Shown: piece by piece, positions 16,538 through 23,807 of the stretch
How positions within the stretch are numbered: the first letter of the stretch is position 1
Layout: every line of letters begins with the position of its first letter
NCBI GenBank assembly: GCA_934646005.1
Contig: CAKUED010000002.1
Coordinates: forward strand, 62,001-126,000
Source of the DNA: an uncultured Oscillospiraceae bacterium
GTDB taxonomy: Bacteria > Bacillota > Clostridia > Oscillospirales > Oscillospiraceae
DNA: 64,000 nucleotides
Direction of reading: 5' to 3'
Notes under the pieces: generated by a model
Database searches by the model: none
What the model saw: only the letters and a program-made list of their open reading frames with translations
What the model was told of the DNA's origin: nothing
Made by a program: the position numbers and the translations under genes

Positions 16538-17206
16538 ATGGAGCTGGCAAAGCTGCTGCAAATTCAGCCCGGCGTGACGGCGCTCATCGGTTCGGGCGGC
16601 AAAACGTCCACGATGCTGGCTCTGGCTGACGAGCTGGGGCGCACGGCGCGCGTGATCGTCTGCACGAGCACCCGCATTCTGCCGCCGGACGGTCTGCCGC
16701 TGCTTGGCGCGGACGCGGCGCGCGCGCCGGAAGTTCTGGGTGCGCACGGCGTGGTGTGCATCGGGCAGGCGGCGGAAAAGGGCAAGCTCGCCGCGCCGGA
16801 GGTGTCATTCCAGCAGCTCATGCAGTGGGCAGAGTTTGTGCTCGTGGAGGCGGACGGTTCCAAGCGCCTGCCGGTTAAGGCACACGAACCGTATGAGCCG
16901 GTCGTCCCGCCGGAGGCGAACCAGACCATCGCCCTGTTTGGGCTGTCGGGGCTGGGCAAGCCCATCCGCGAGGTCGCGCACCGCGCGGAGCTTTACGCGA
17001 AGAATCTGGGCGTTTTGCCCGATACGATCCTCACGCCGCAGCTCGCGGCGGCGCACCTGAATCTGGAGGCGCTGCACACGCGCGTGCTGCTCAATCAGGC
17101 GGATGTGCCCGGCGGGCGGGCGCTTGCGCGGGCGATGGCGGAGGAACTACAGACGCCGGTCTGCATGGCGTCAATTAGAGAGGAGTGGGCAGAATGCTTG
17201 TCCTGA
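16538..17206 (+). CDS. yqeC: Selenium cofactor biosynthesis protein YqeC
   Basis: A 222-residue predicted nucleotide-binding protein of the YqeC family. The family is linked by genome context to selenium-dependent molybdenum hydroxylases. Visible motifs are a P-loop-like ALIGSGGKTSTMLALADEL near residues 15-33, the VCTSTRI strand, FVLVEADGSKRLPVKAHEPYEPVVP near 98-122, and GLSGLGKPI. The ATG at 16538 follows AAAGGAGG by 7 bases. Its end overlaps the yqeB start. The exact reaction is not established. Confidence 0.88.
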   Translation: MELAKLLQIQPGVTALIGSGGKTSTMLALADELGRTARVIVCTSTRILPPDGLPLLGADAARAPEVLGAHGVVCIGQAAEKGKLAAPEVSFQQLMQWAEFVLVEADGSKRLPVKAHEPYEPVVPPEANQTIALFGLSGLGKPIREVAHRAELYAKNLGVLPDTILTPQLAAAHLNLEALHTRVLLNQADVPGGRALARAMAEELQTPVCMASIREEWAECLS

Positions 17207-17991
17207 TCCGGGGCGCGGGCGATCTTGCCAGCGGCATTGGGCTGCGGCTGTGGCGCTCGCATATCAAAATCGTGATGACCGACCTGCCGCAGCCGACCGC
17301 CATCCGGCGGACGGTGTGCTTTTCGCAGGCGATCGTCTATGGCAAAACACAGGTCGAGGGCGTGACGGCGGTGCGCGCCGAAACGCAGGCAGATGTCGAA
17401 AACGCGCTGGCGGCGGGGCTTATCCCGGTGCTGGCGGATGAGACGATGCAGTGCCTAAGCTGGCTGCACCCGGATGTTCTGGTGGACGCGGTGCTGGCAA
17501 AGCGCAATCTCGGCACAAAGATCACCGACGCGCTGCTCGTCATCGGCGTCGGTCCGGGCTTTACGGCGGGGGAGGACTGCCATTGCGTCATCGAGACGAT
17601 GCGCGGGCATACGCTCGGCAGAGTCATCCGTGAGGGCGCTGCCATCCCGAACACGAATATCCCCGGACTCATCGGCGGCTATGCCGGCGAGCGCGTGCTG
17701 CGCGCGCCGAAGGCGGGCATTTTCGAGCAGAGGCTGGAGATCGGCGCGATGGTGCAGACGGGCGACATTGCCGGCATTGTGGACGGCGAGCCGATGCGCT
17801 GCACGATCGCGGGCGTTCTGCGCGGCATTCTGCCGGACGGCACGCCGGTGCACAAGGGCATGAAATCGGGCGACGTTGACCCGCGCGGCGACGTCTCGGC
17901 GTGCTACACCGCGTCGGACAAAGCCATCGCCATCGGCGGCGGCGTTTTGCAGGCAATTTTGGAATATACGGGCGTTTTGAAGGAGAGATAA
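17194..17991 (+). CDS. yqeB: Selenium-dependent molybdenum cofactor biosynthesis protein YqeB
   Basis: A 265-residue EF2563/YqeB-family protein thought to act in maturation of selenium-dependent molybdenum hydroxylases. It starts LVLIRGAGDLASGIGLRLW, a Rossmann-like loop. VIGVGPGFTAGEDCHCVIET is the strongly conserved family core, and it ends in a barrel-like segment with HKGMKSGDVDPRGD. ATG 17194 is preferred over GTG 17185 because AGAGGAG lies 9 bases upstream. It overlaps yqeC by 13 bases and is followed by selD after 1 base. Confidence 0.9.
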   Translation: MLVLIRGAGDLASGIGLRLWRSHIKIVMTDLPQPTAIRRTVCFSQAIVYGKTQVEGVTAVRAETQADVENALAAGLIPVLADETMQCLSWLHPDVLVDAVLAKRNLGTKITDALLVIGVGPGFTAGEDCHCVIETMRGHTLGRVIREGAAIPNTNIPGLIGGYAGERVLRAPKAGIFEQRLEIGAMVQTGDIAGIVDGEPMRCTIAGVLRGILPDGTPVHKGMKSGDVDPRGDVSACYTASDKAIAIGGGVLQAILEYTGVLKER

Positions 17992-17992
17992 C

Positions 17993-19033
17993 ATGGCGGA
18001 ATCCGAGGTCAAGCTGACAAAGCTGGCAAAGTGCGCCGGGTGCGGCGCAAAGGTCGGCGCGGGCGTGCTGGCGCAGCTTTTGGAGGGCATCCGCGTGCAC
18101 AGCGACCCGAATCTGCTCGTCGGCTTTGATAAAAGCGACGACGCGTCGGTCTACCGCGTGTCGGACGAGTTGGCGCTGGTGCAGACGGTGGACTTCTTCC
18201 CGCCCATCGCCGACGACCCGTATACCTTCGGGCAGATCGCGGCGACGAACGCGCTGTCGGACGTGTACGCCATGGGCGGCGAGCCGAAGCTGTGCCTGAA
18301 CATCATGGCAATTCCCGAAAATATGCCGCGCGAGGCGGTGCACGCGCTGCTGCGCGGCGGCTACGATAAGGTCTACGAGGCGGGCGCGCTCATCACCGGC
18401 GGGCACTCGATTTTGGACGACGAGCCGAAATACGGACTTGCCGTCACGGGCTTTGTGCATCCCGACCGCGTGCTCACGAACGCCGGGGCAAAGCCGGGCG
18501 ACGTGCTGTTTCTCACCAAGCCCATCGGCATCGGTGTGCTGACCACGGCGGGCAAGGCGGGACTTTTGAGCGCAGACGATCAGGCGCTTTGCTTCCAGCT
18601 TATGACCACGCTCAACAAAGCCGCGCGCGACGTGATGGTGAAGTACCGCGTGCACGCGTGCACGGACGTGACGGGCTTCGGGCTGATGGGGCACGGCAGC
18701 GAGATGGCGCAAGGCAGCAATGTGCAGCTCGTCATCCGCACGAAGGATGTGCCGGTGCTCGATCACGCGCTGGATTTTGCGCGGGATGGCATTCTCCCGG
18801 CGGGGATGTACCGCAACCGCGCGTTTGCGGAATCTACCGTGGACGCGGGTGAGACGCCGCTTGCGCTTCAGGATATTTTCTACGACCCGCAGACGGCGGG
18901 CGGGCTGCTGCTGGCGGTCGATCCCGCCGACGCAGACGCGCTGGAGCGCGAGCTGCTGGCGGCGCTGCCCTATGCGCGGCGTATCGGCACGGCGCAGGCG
19001 TATGCCGGCGGCGCGCACATCCGGCTGGTGTGA
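17993..19033 (+). CDS. selD: Selenide, water dikinase SelD
   Basis: Makes selenophosphate from selenide and ATP, the selenium donor for selenocysteine, selenouridine and the labile selenium of molybdenum hydroxylases. The 346 residues show CAGCGAK at 14-20. Cys17 and Lys20 align with the E. coli catalytic pair, and Cys (not Sec) occupies the active site; the second Cys of the usual GCGCK is Ala. GFDKSDDASVY, TVDFFPP, ATNALSDVYAMGG and TDVTGFGLMGH are also present. AAGGAG precedes the ATG. No sec tRNA or selenoprotein gene is in the window. Confidence 0.95.
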   Translation: MAESEVKLTKLAKCAGCGAKVGAGVLAQLLEGIRVHSDPNLLVGFDKSDDASVYRVSDELALVQTVDFFPPIADDPYTFGQIAATNALSDVYAMGGEPKLCLNIMAIPENMPREAVHALLRGGYDKVYEAGALITGGHSILDDEPKYGLAVTGFVHPDRVLTNAGAKPGDVLFLTKPIGIGVLTTAGKAGLLSADDQALCFQLMTTLNKAARDVMVKYRVHACTDVTGFGLMGHGSEMAQGSNVQLVIRTKDVPVLDHALDFARDGILPAGMYRNRAFAESTVDAGETPLALQDIFYDPQTAGGLLLAVDPADADALERELLAALPYARRIGTAQAYAGGAHIRLV

Positions 19034-19043
19034 GGTAATTATT

Positions 19044-19385
19044 ATGCTGCGATATATCATGGACCCGGAGGACGAACTGCGGCTGGCGGACGGCGTGATC
19101 TTAGTGTTCAGCGGCGCGCGGATGATGACGTTTGAGGTCGGCAGCGTGCGCGAGGCGGATACGGTGCGCAAAATGCCGGTCGATCAGACCGTGCAGGACG
19201 CGCTGCGGCTCGTTGCCGAGGATTCGCTGTTGGGGCGGACGTATGAGCTGTTCGTGCCGGAGCGCCACCGCGATTTTGCATCGTTTTCCGCTGCGCTCAC
19301 CGCGGCGCGCCCGGATCTGAACGCCGCGCAGGAGGGCAAATTTACCCCGCCCGCGTGCGATCAAAACGGGCATCACAGTGACTGA
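19044..19385 (+). CDS. Hypothetical protein, last gene of the yqeC-yqeB-selD run
   Basis: A 113-residue soluble protein that I do not recognise. It starts 10 bases after the selD stop behind a weak GAGGTAATT site, so it is likely cotranscribed. The sequence is acidic to mixed with a predicted alpha/beta N-terminal half (GVILVFSGARMMTFEVGSV) and a tail ending ACDQNGHHSD. No catalytic motif or membrane segment is visible. Operon position suggests a link to selenium or molybdenum cofactor metabolism, but this is context only. Confidence 0.65.
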   Translation: MLRYIMDPEDELRLADGVILVFSGARMMTFEVGSVREADTVRKMPVDQTVQDALRLVAEDSLLGRTYELFVPERHRDFASFSAALTAARPDLNAAQEGKFTPPACDQNGHHSD

Positions 19386-19436
19386 CGTATCGTTTGCGTG
19401 ATTTTTGCGCACCCTATCGAAAAAGGGGGAGTACGC

Positions 19437-19583
19437 ATGAAACGCAAACGGCGCGAGCGCGCAAGCGCAGTCGTAGAGAGCATCGTCCACCAGCCCGCGA
19501 GCGACACCGACCCGCAGGGGAGCTGGACAGGCCGCCCGGAGGAGGAATCCGAGACCCCGGTGCAGGACGCGGACGATCTTTGA
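19437..19583 (+). CDS. Small conserved-looking protein, 48 aa
   Basis: A very basic N-terminus (KRKRRERA) precedes a body containing DTDPQGSWTGRP and an acidic end PVQDADDL. AAGGGGGAG lies 7 bases before the ATG. The DP-GS-TG and terminal QDADDL pattern resembles a small Firmicutes protein family known to me only as hypothetical; no function is known. No secretion signal or membrane segment is seen. Confidence 0.6.
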   Translation: MKRKRRERASAVVESIVHQPASDTDPQGSWTGRPEEESETPVQDADDL

Positions 19584-19644
19584 GAGGCAAGCCACCCGCA
19601 GACGGCGGGTGTCCATAGCAATACCAGAAACGGAGGAACATACC

Positions 19645-19893
19645 ATGACAAAAACTATTTTGAGCATCGAAGGAATGCAGTGCGGGATGTGCGAAGCGCA
19701 CGTCAATGACGCGATCCGAAACAGCTTCCCGGTGAAAAAGGTCACATCCTCACACGCAAAGAACTGTACCGAGATCCTCAGCGAGCAGCCGCTTGACGAG
19801 CAGAAGCTCCGCGAGGTGATCGGCAAGACCGGCTACGAGCTCAAGACCATCACGTCCGAGCCGTATGAGAAAAAGGGTCTGTTCCATCGGTAA
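19645..19893 (+). CDS. Heavy-metal-associated (CopZ-like) domain protein
   Basis: An 82-residue single HMA domain with the metal site GMQCGMC (Cys13 and Cys16), as in copper chaperones and the N-termini of P1B ATPases. A CGGAGGAA ribosome binding site precedes the ATG. The third Cys (KNCTE, near 41) is unusual for CopZ. No metal ATPase or Csor-type regulator is nearby, so the metal and partner are unknown. A strong terminator follows. Confidence 0.85.
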   Translation: MTKTILSIEGMQCGMCEAHVNDAIRNSFPVKKVTSSHAKNCTEILSEQPLDEQKLREVIGKTGYELKTITSEPYEKKGLFHR

Positions 19894-19900
19894 AACGATT

Positions 19901-19938
19901 ATATCCCCATCCGGCTTGCCGGATGGGGATATTTTTTA
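19901..19938 (+). terminator. Rho-independent terminator after the HMA gene
   Basis: A 14-bp perfect stem ATATCCCCATCCGG/CCGGATGGGGATAT with a CTTG loop, then a T-run. Confidence 0.9.
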
Positions 19939-20007
19939 CATGGGACTACAAAAGCGGGAGGAAATATGTTATACTAGCTATAATTACGGTAAAAGGGGAG
20001 ATTTGGC

Positions 20008-20838
20008 ATGAGCCGGGCAGACGAGATCTATATTCAGACTTGCAGACAAATTTTAGACCACGGCGTGTGGGATACTGACCGCCCTGTCCGTCCGCATTGG
20101 GAGGACGGCGCACCGGCGCACACCATCAAGCAGTTCTGTGTGGTGAACCGCTATGACCTGCGGGAGGAATTTCCCATCATGACGCTGCGCAGGACGTATT
20201 ATAAGTCCTGCATCCAGGAGCTTTTGTGGATCTGGCAGAAAAAATCCAACAAAATTTCCGAGCTCGGCAGTCATATCTGGGACAGTTGGGCAGGTCCTGA
20301 CGGCACGATCGGCAAGGCGTACGGCTATCAGCTCGGCGTTAAGCACATCTACCCGGAGGGCGAGTTCGATCAGGTGGATCGCGTGCTCTACGACCTCAAG
20401 CACAACCCCGCCTCGCGCCGCATCCTCACGAATCTCTACAACCACCACGACCTGCATGAGATGGGGCTTGCGCCGTGCGCATACTCCATGACGTTCAACG
20501 TCAGCGGCAATACCTTAAATGCCATCCTCAACCAGCGCAGTCAGGATATGCTCACGGCAAACAACTGGAACGTGGTGCAGTATGCCGTGCTGGTGCACAT
20601 GATGGCGCAGGTGTCGGGGCTGGAGGCTGGCGAGCTGGTGCACGTCATCGCCGACTGCCATATCTACGACCGCCATGTGCCGCTGGTGGAAAAAATGCTG
20701 AAAAATCCGCAGTACCCCGCGCCGGCGTTCGTGATGGACAAGTCGATCACGAATTTCTACGACTTCACGGTGGACAGCTTCCGCATGGAGAATTATCGGT
20801 ACGCCGATTTTTCCGACCCCATCCCGGTGGCGATCTGA
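20008..20838 (+). CDS. thyA: Thymidylate synthase
   Basis: Makes dTMP from dUMP with methylene-tetrahydrofolate as carbon donor and reductant, releasing dihydrofolate. The 276-residue protein has the catalytic Cys157 in GLAPCAYS, the phosphate-binding Arg pair in NPASRRIL, and ILNQRSQD. The His that usually follows the catalytic Cys is Ala, as in the minor ThyA group of some Firmicutes. A TATAAT-like box lies at 19979-19984 with AAAAGGGGAG before the ATG. folA follows after 9 bases, so the product dihydrofolate is recycled by the next gene's enzyme. Confidence 0.95.
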   Translation: MSRADEIYIQTCRQILDHGVWDTDRPVRPHWEDGAPAHTIKQFCVVNRYDLREEFPIMTLRRTYYKSCIQELLWIWQKKSNKISELGSHIWDSWAGPDGTIGKAYGYQLGVKHIYPEGEFDQVDRVLYDLKHNPASRRILTNLYNHHDLHEMGLAPCAYSMTFNVSGNTLNAILNQRSQDMLTANNWNVVQYAVLVHMMAQVSGLEAGELVHVIADCHIYDRHVPLVEKMLKNPQYPAPAFVMDKSITNFYDFTVDSFRMENYRYADFSDPIPVAI

Positions 20839-20847
20839 GGTGGCGGT

Positions 20848-21354
20848 ATGGAGCTGATCGTAAACGTAACGGAAAACTGGGGCATCGGTCTGCGCGACCA
20901 ATTGCTCGTTTCCATTTCGGCGGACTTAAAACGCTTTCGCGCGCTCACCATGGGCAAGACCGTCATTTTAGGCAGGCGCACGCTGGCGACGTTTCCGGGC
21001 GGAAAGCCCCTTAAAAACCGGGAGAACATCGTGCTGACGCACGACAAAAACTTCGCGGCAGAGGGCGCGCTGGTCGCGCACGATCTGCCGGAGCTGTTTG
21101 CGCTTCTGCGCGGGAAAAATTCGGATGACGTGTGCGTCATCGGCGGGGCGAGCGTGTATGAGCAGCTCCTGCCGTACTGCGCGCGCGCCCGCGTGACCAA
21201 AACGCAGCTCACGCCGGAGGCGGACCGCTTTTTCCCGGATCTGGACGCGCTGGAAAACTGGCAGCTCGAGCAGGAATCCTCGCCGCAGGAGGAAAACGGC
21301 GTGCGCTTTTCGTATATTGATTATGTAAATCTGTCGCCCCGCCCGCTGGCGTGA
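20848..21354 (+). CDS. folA: Dihydrofolate reductase
   Basis: Reduces dihydrofolate to tetrahydrofolate with NADPH and is the target of trimethoprim. The 168 residues include the N-terminal VTENWGIGL (substrate loop), MGKTVILGRRTLATFPGG (cofactor loop) and VCVIGGASVYEQLLPYC, in the family order. It lies directly after thyA; a DEAD-box gene follows after 27 bases, so a longer operon is possible. Confidence 0.93.
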   Translation: MELIVNVTENWGIGLRDQLLVSISADLKRFRALTMGKTVILGRRTLATFPGGKPLKNRENIVLTHDKNFAAEGALVAHDLPELFALLRGKNSDDVCVIGGASVYEQLLPYCARARVTKTQLTPEADRFFPDLDALENWQLEQESSPQEENGVRFSYIDYVNLSPRPLA

Positions 21355-21381
21355 CGGCAGAGGATGAAGGAACGAAGGACT

Positions 21382-22578
21382 ATGGAACAGGTAACATTTC
21401 AGGATCTCGGGCTCTCGCCGCAGATCTTACAGGCATTGGAGCAGAAGGGCTACGGCTACCCCACGCGCATTCAGGCGGAGGCGATCGGACCGCTCATGCA
21501 GTGGAAGGACGTCATCGCCAAAGCGCCCACGGGCACAGGCAAGACGTTTGCCTTCGGCATCCCGATGATCGAGCACATCGACGCTGCGTCGGAGGATTTG
21601 CAGGGGCTCATTTTAGCGCCCACGCGCGAGCTTGCCATTCAAATTTGTGACGAGCTGCGCGGGCTTTTGAAATTCTATAAGGACATCCGCGTGGCGGTCG
21701 TGTACGGCGGGGCGAAGATCGAGGGGCAGATCAGCCAGCTCAAAAAGCACCCGCAGATCGTCGTGGCGACGCCGGGGCGGCTCATGGATCACTACAACCG
21801 CAAAACGCTGCGGCTGGATAAGGTCAAAACGGTCATCCTCGACGAAGCCGACCGGATGCTCGACATGGGCTTCTTCGACGATGTGACGAAGATCATCGAA
21901 AAGATCAAAAACCGCAAGAATCTCGGGCTGTTTTCCGCCACCATCTCGCAGGAGGTCATGACGGTGTCGTGGATGTATCAGCGCGACGAGGTGGAGATCA
22001 CCGTCCCCGCCGATCAGGAAAACCGCCCCGACATCGACCAGTACTCCATCACCGTCCCGCCGCTCGAGAAAATCGGCATCGTGCTCAAGCTGCTGCGCAC
22101 GATGCAGCCGGCGCGGTGTATCATTTTCTGCAACACCAAGGCGATGTGCCAGCGTTTGTCGGACGATCTGCGCCGCGCGGGTGCGGACGCCGACTGCCTG
22201 CACGGCGATATTCGGCAGGCGACGCGCGAAAAGACCATGCGCACGTTCAAGGACGGCAAGCTCGCCGTGCTCATCGCCACGGACGTCGCCTCGCGCGGCA
22301 TCGACGTGGACGACGTGGACATGGTCATCAACTACGACGTGCCGGAGGAGAACGAGTATTACATCCACCGCATCGGCAGGACCGGGCGCGCGAAGAAAAA
22401 GGGCATCGCCATCTCCATCATCGGCACGTTCCCGGAGCAGGCAAAGCTCGACGAGATCGCCAAATATTCGCACTATCAGGTGCAGAAGGTCAAATTCCTG
22501 GACGACGGCACGCTGGTGGCGGAAGAGCCGAAAAAGCCCGCCGCGCCCCCGGCACGAGGCAGAAGGAGATTCCGTTGA
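21382..22578 (+). CDS. DEAD-box ATP-dependent RNA helicase
   Basis: A 398-residue RNA helicase with the full motif set: GYGYPTRIQAEAI (Q motif), APTGTGKT at 48-55 (I), PTREL (Ia), TPGR (Ib), DEAD at 154-157 (II), SAT (III), then IATDVASRGIDV (V) and HRIGRTGRA (VI). A short basic tail (ARGRRRFR) follows. It is likely involved in ribosome assembly or RNA decay. ATG 21382 is chosen because the earlier ATG at 21364 abuts its possible ribosome binding site. The stop overlaps the TTG start of dprA. Confidence 0.92.
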   Translation: MEQVTFQDLGLSPQILQALEQKGYGYPTRIQAEAIGPLMQWKDVIAKAPTGTGKTFAFGIPMIEHIDAASEDLQGLILAPTRELAIQICDELRGLLKFYKDIRVAVVYGGAKIEGQISQLKKHPQIVVATPGRLMDHYNRKTLRLDKVKTVILDEADRMLDMGFFDDVTKIIEKIKNRKNLGLFSATISQEVMTVSWMYQRDEVEITVPADQENRPDIDQYSITVPPLEKIGIVLKLLRTMQPARCIIFCNTKAMCQRLSDDLRRAGADADCLHGDIRQATREKTMRTFKDGKLAVLIATDVASRGIDVDDVDMVINYDVPEENEYYIHRIGRTGRAKKKGIAISIIGTFPEQAKLDEIAKYSHYQVQKVKFLDDGTLVAEEPKKPAAPPARGRRRFR

Positions 22579-23465
22579 CCGCCGCGGAGCGGGGCTTGCT
22601 GCTGCTCTGCTGCCCGCTGGGTGAGGCGGACGCGCAGGTCTTAACGATGGCGCAGTTCCGCACGCTCTCTATCCGCGCGCACGCGCAGACCTCCCGTCCG
22701 GGCGACCCGCTGCGGGAGTTGACGGCGCGGGATGTGCAGGCGCTTGGCTACGGCGCGGAGGCGGCAGAGCGCATCGCGGGGCTGCTCGCGCGCGAGCAGC
22801 GGCTGGATGAATATCTTGCCGCGATGCACCGGCGCGGCTATGACGCGGTGACGCGCATCAGCCCTGCGTATCCGCCCGCGATCTCCGAAAAAATGGGCAT
22901 GAGCGCCCCGCCGGTCCTGTTTACGCTGGGCGATCAGGCGCTGCTTCAGCGGCGCTGCGTCGCACTGGTCGGCTCGCGCGCACTGCAAGCGCCCGGGCGG
23001 CGCTTTGCCGAGGCGGTGGGACGGCTGGCGGCGGCGGAGGGCTATGTGCTCGCCTCCGGCGGCGCGAACGGCGCGGACAGCGCCGCGCAGGCAGCGTGTC
23101 TGGCAGCAGGCGGCAGCGTGATCGTATTTACGGCGGGCAGACTTCTGGACTGCGCGGCGCACGCGCGCGTTTTATATGTGAGCGAGGGCGGCTGCGAGCT
23201 GCCGTTTTCCACGCCGCGTGCCATGAGCCGCAACCACCTCATCCACGCCATGGGTGAAAAGACGCTCGTTGCGCAGTGCGCCTGCGGCGCGGGCGGCACA
23301 TGGCACGGGACGCTCGACAATCTGCGCGCAGGCTGGTCGCCGGTGTTTGTAAACGACGACGGTTCGGACGGCGCACAGGCGCTCTGCGCGCGCGGCGCCC
23401 AGCCGGTGCGGGAGCTGAAAACGTTGGCAGAATTGCAGCCCGAACAGCTTCAATTCCCGGTCTGA
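22575..23465 (+). CDS. dprA: DNA-processing protein DprA-like
   Basis: Member of the Smf/DprA Rossmann-fold family, which loads RecA on single-stranded DNA during natural transformation or recombination. The 296 residues have an N-terminal helical part and the core VALVGSRALQAPGRRFAEA, ASGGANGADSAAQAACLAAGG. The usual SGxARGID reads SGGANGAD, and the C-terminal winged helix is absent, so it is a divergent member. The start is TTG 22575, 7 bases after AAGGAG and overlapping the helicase stop by 4 bases, indicating translational coupling. Confidence 0.82.
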   Translation: MTAAERGLLLLCCPLGEADAQVLTMAQFRTLSIRAHAQTSRPGDPLRELTARDVQALGYGAEAAERIAGLLAREQRLDEYLAAMHRRGYDAVTRISPAYPPAISEKMGMSAPPVLFTLGDQALLQRRCVALVGSRALQAPGRRFAEAVGRLAAAEGYVLASGGANGADSAAQAACLAAGGSVIVFTAGRLLDCAAHARVLYVSEGGCELPFSTPRAMSRNHLIHAMGEKTLVAQCACGAGGTWHGTLDNLRAGWSPVFVNDDGSDGAQALCARGAQPVRELKTLAELQPEQLQFPV

Positions 23466-23553
23466 GGGCAAATTTGATAAAATCGCGGGCGAGGGAATGT
23501 CCTACGCCCGCTTTTTGTGAAATTTATCAGTAGCATTTCAGTTGATAATCGCG

Positions 23554-23559
23554 TATAAT
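23554..23559 (+). promoter_or_regulatory. -10 box of the glmS transcript
   Basis: TATAAT at 23554-23559, about 50 bases before the ribozyme. The -35 region (around 23531) is weak. Confidence 0.45.
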
Positions 23560-23604
23560 GTCTACAACGCAGAAGTGAAAGGAGGCTCGCGGTCAATACC
23601 GCCA

Positions 23605-23757
23605 CAAGCGCCGTGTTCCTGTGCTATACCCTACAGGATGACGAGGAAGCGTGTGATCGAACGGATCGGCGGATGCACGCTCGTGCGCCCGGACGCGTGA
23701 CGCAGCCGACAAAGCCCGCGGGCAACCGCGGGACAAAACGACTGTGACCGGGAAGCA
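23605..23757 (+). ncRNA. glmS self-cleaving ribozyme
   Basis: The 5' leader of glmS contains the ribozyme core in order. AAGCGCC holds the cleavage point (expected between A23607 and G23608). A P1 hairpin pairs TTCCTGT with ACAGGA. GACGAGGAAGCG..GATCGA follows, then CGGCGGATGCACGC, and a 3' part with GCCGACAAAG and ACAAAACGACTGTGACCGG. In known examples glucosamine-6-phosphate is the cofactor for cleavage, which lowers glmS expression. Ends are approximate. Confidence 0.92.
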
Positions 23758-23807
23758 GACAAACGGACTGCGTGTTTGCCTGAAATTTTTCAGGAGGACA
23801 ATTTTAT

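Noticed and set aside
17993..19033. Selenocysteine-containing SelD
   Set aside because: The active-site position is an ordinary Cys codon and no in-frame TGA occurs.
17669..19171. Minus-strand open frame opposite yqeB-selD
   Set aside because: It overlaps three convincing plus-strand genes and has no family features.
19979..19984. Full sigma-A promoter for thyA
   Set aside because: TATAAT and TATACT boxes are present before thyA, but no acceptable -35 lies at 16-18 bases from either, so only the box is mentioned.
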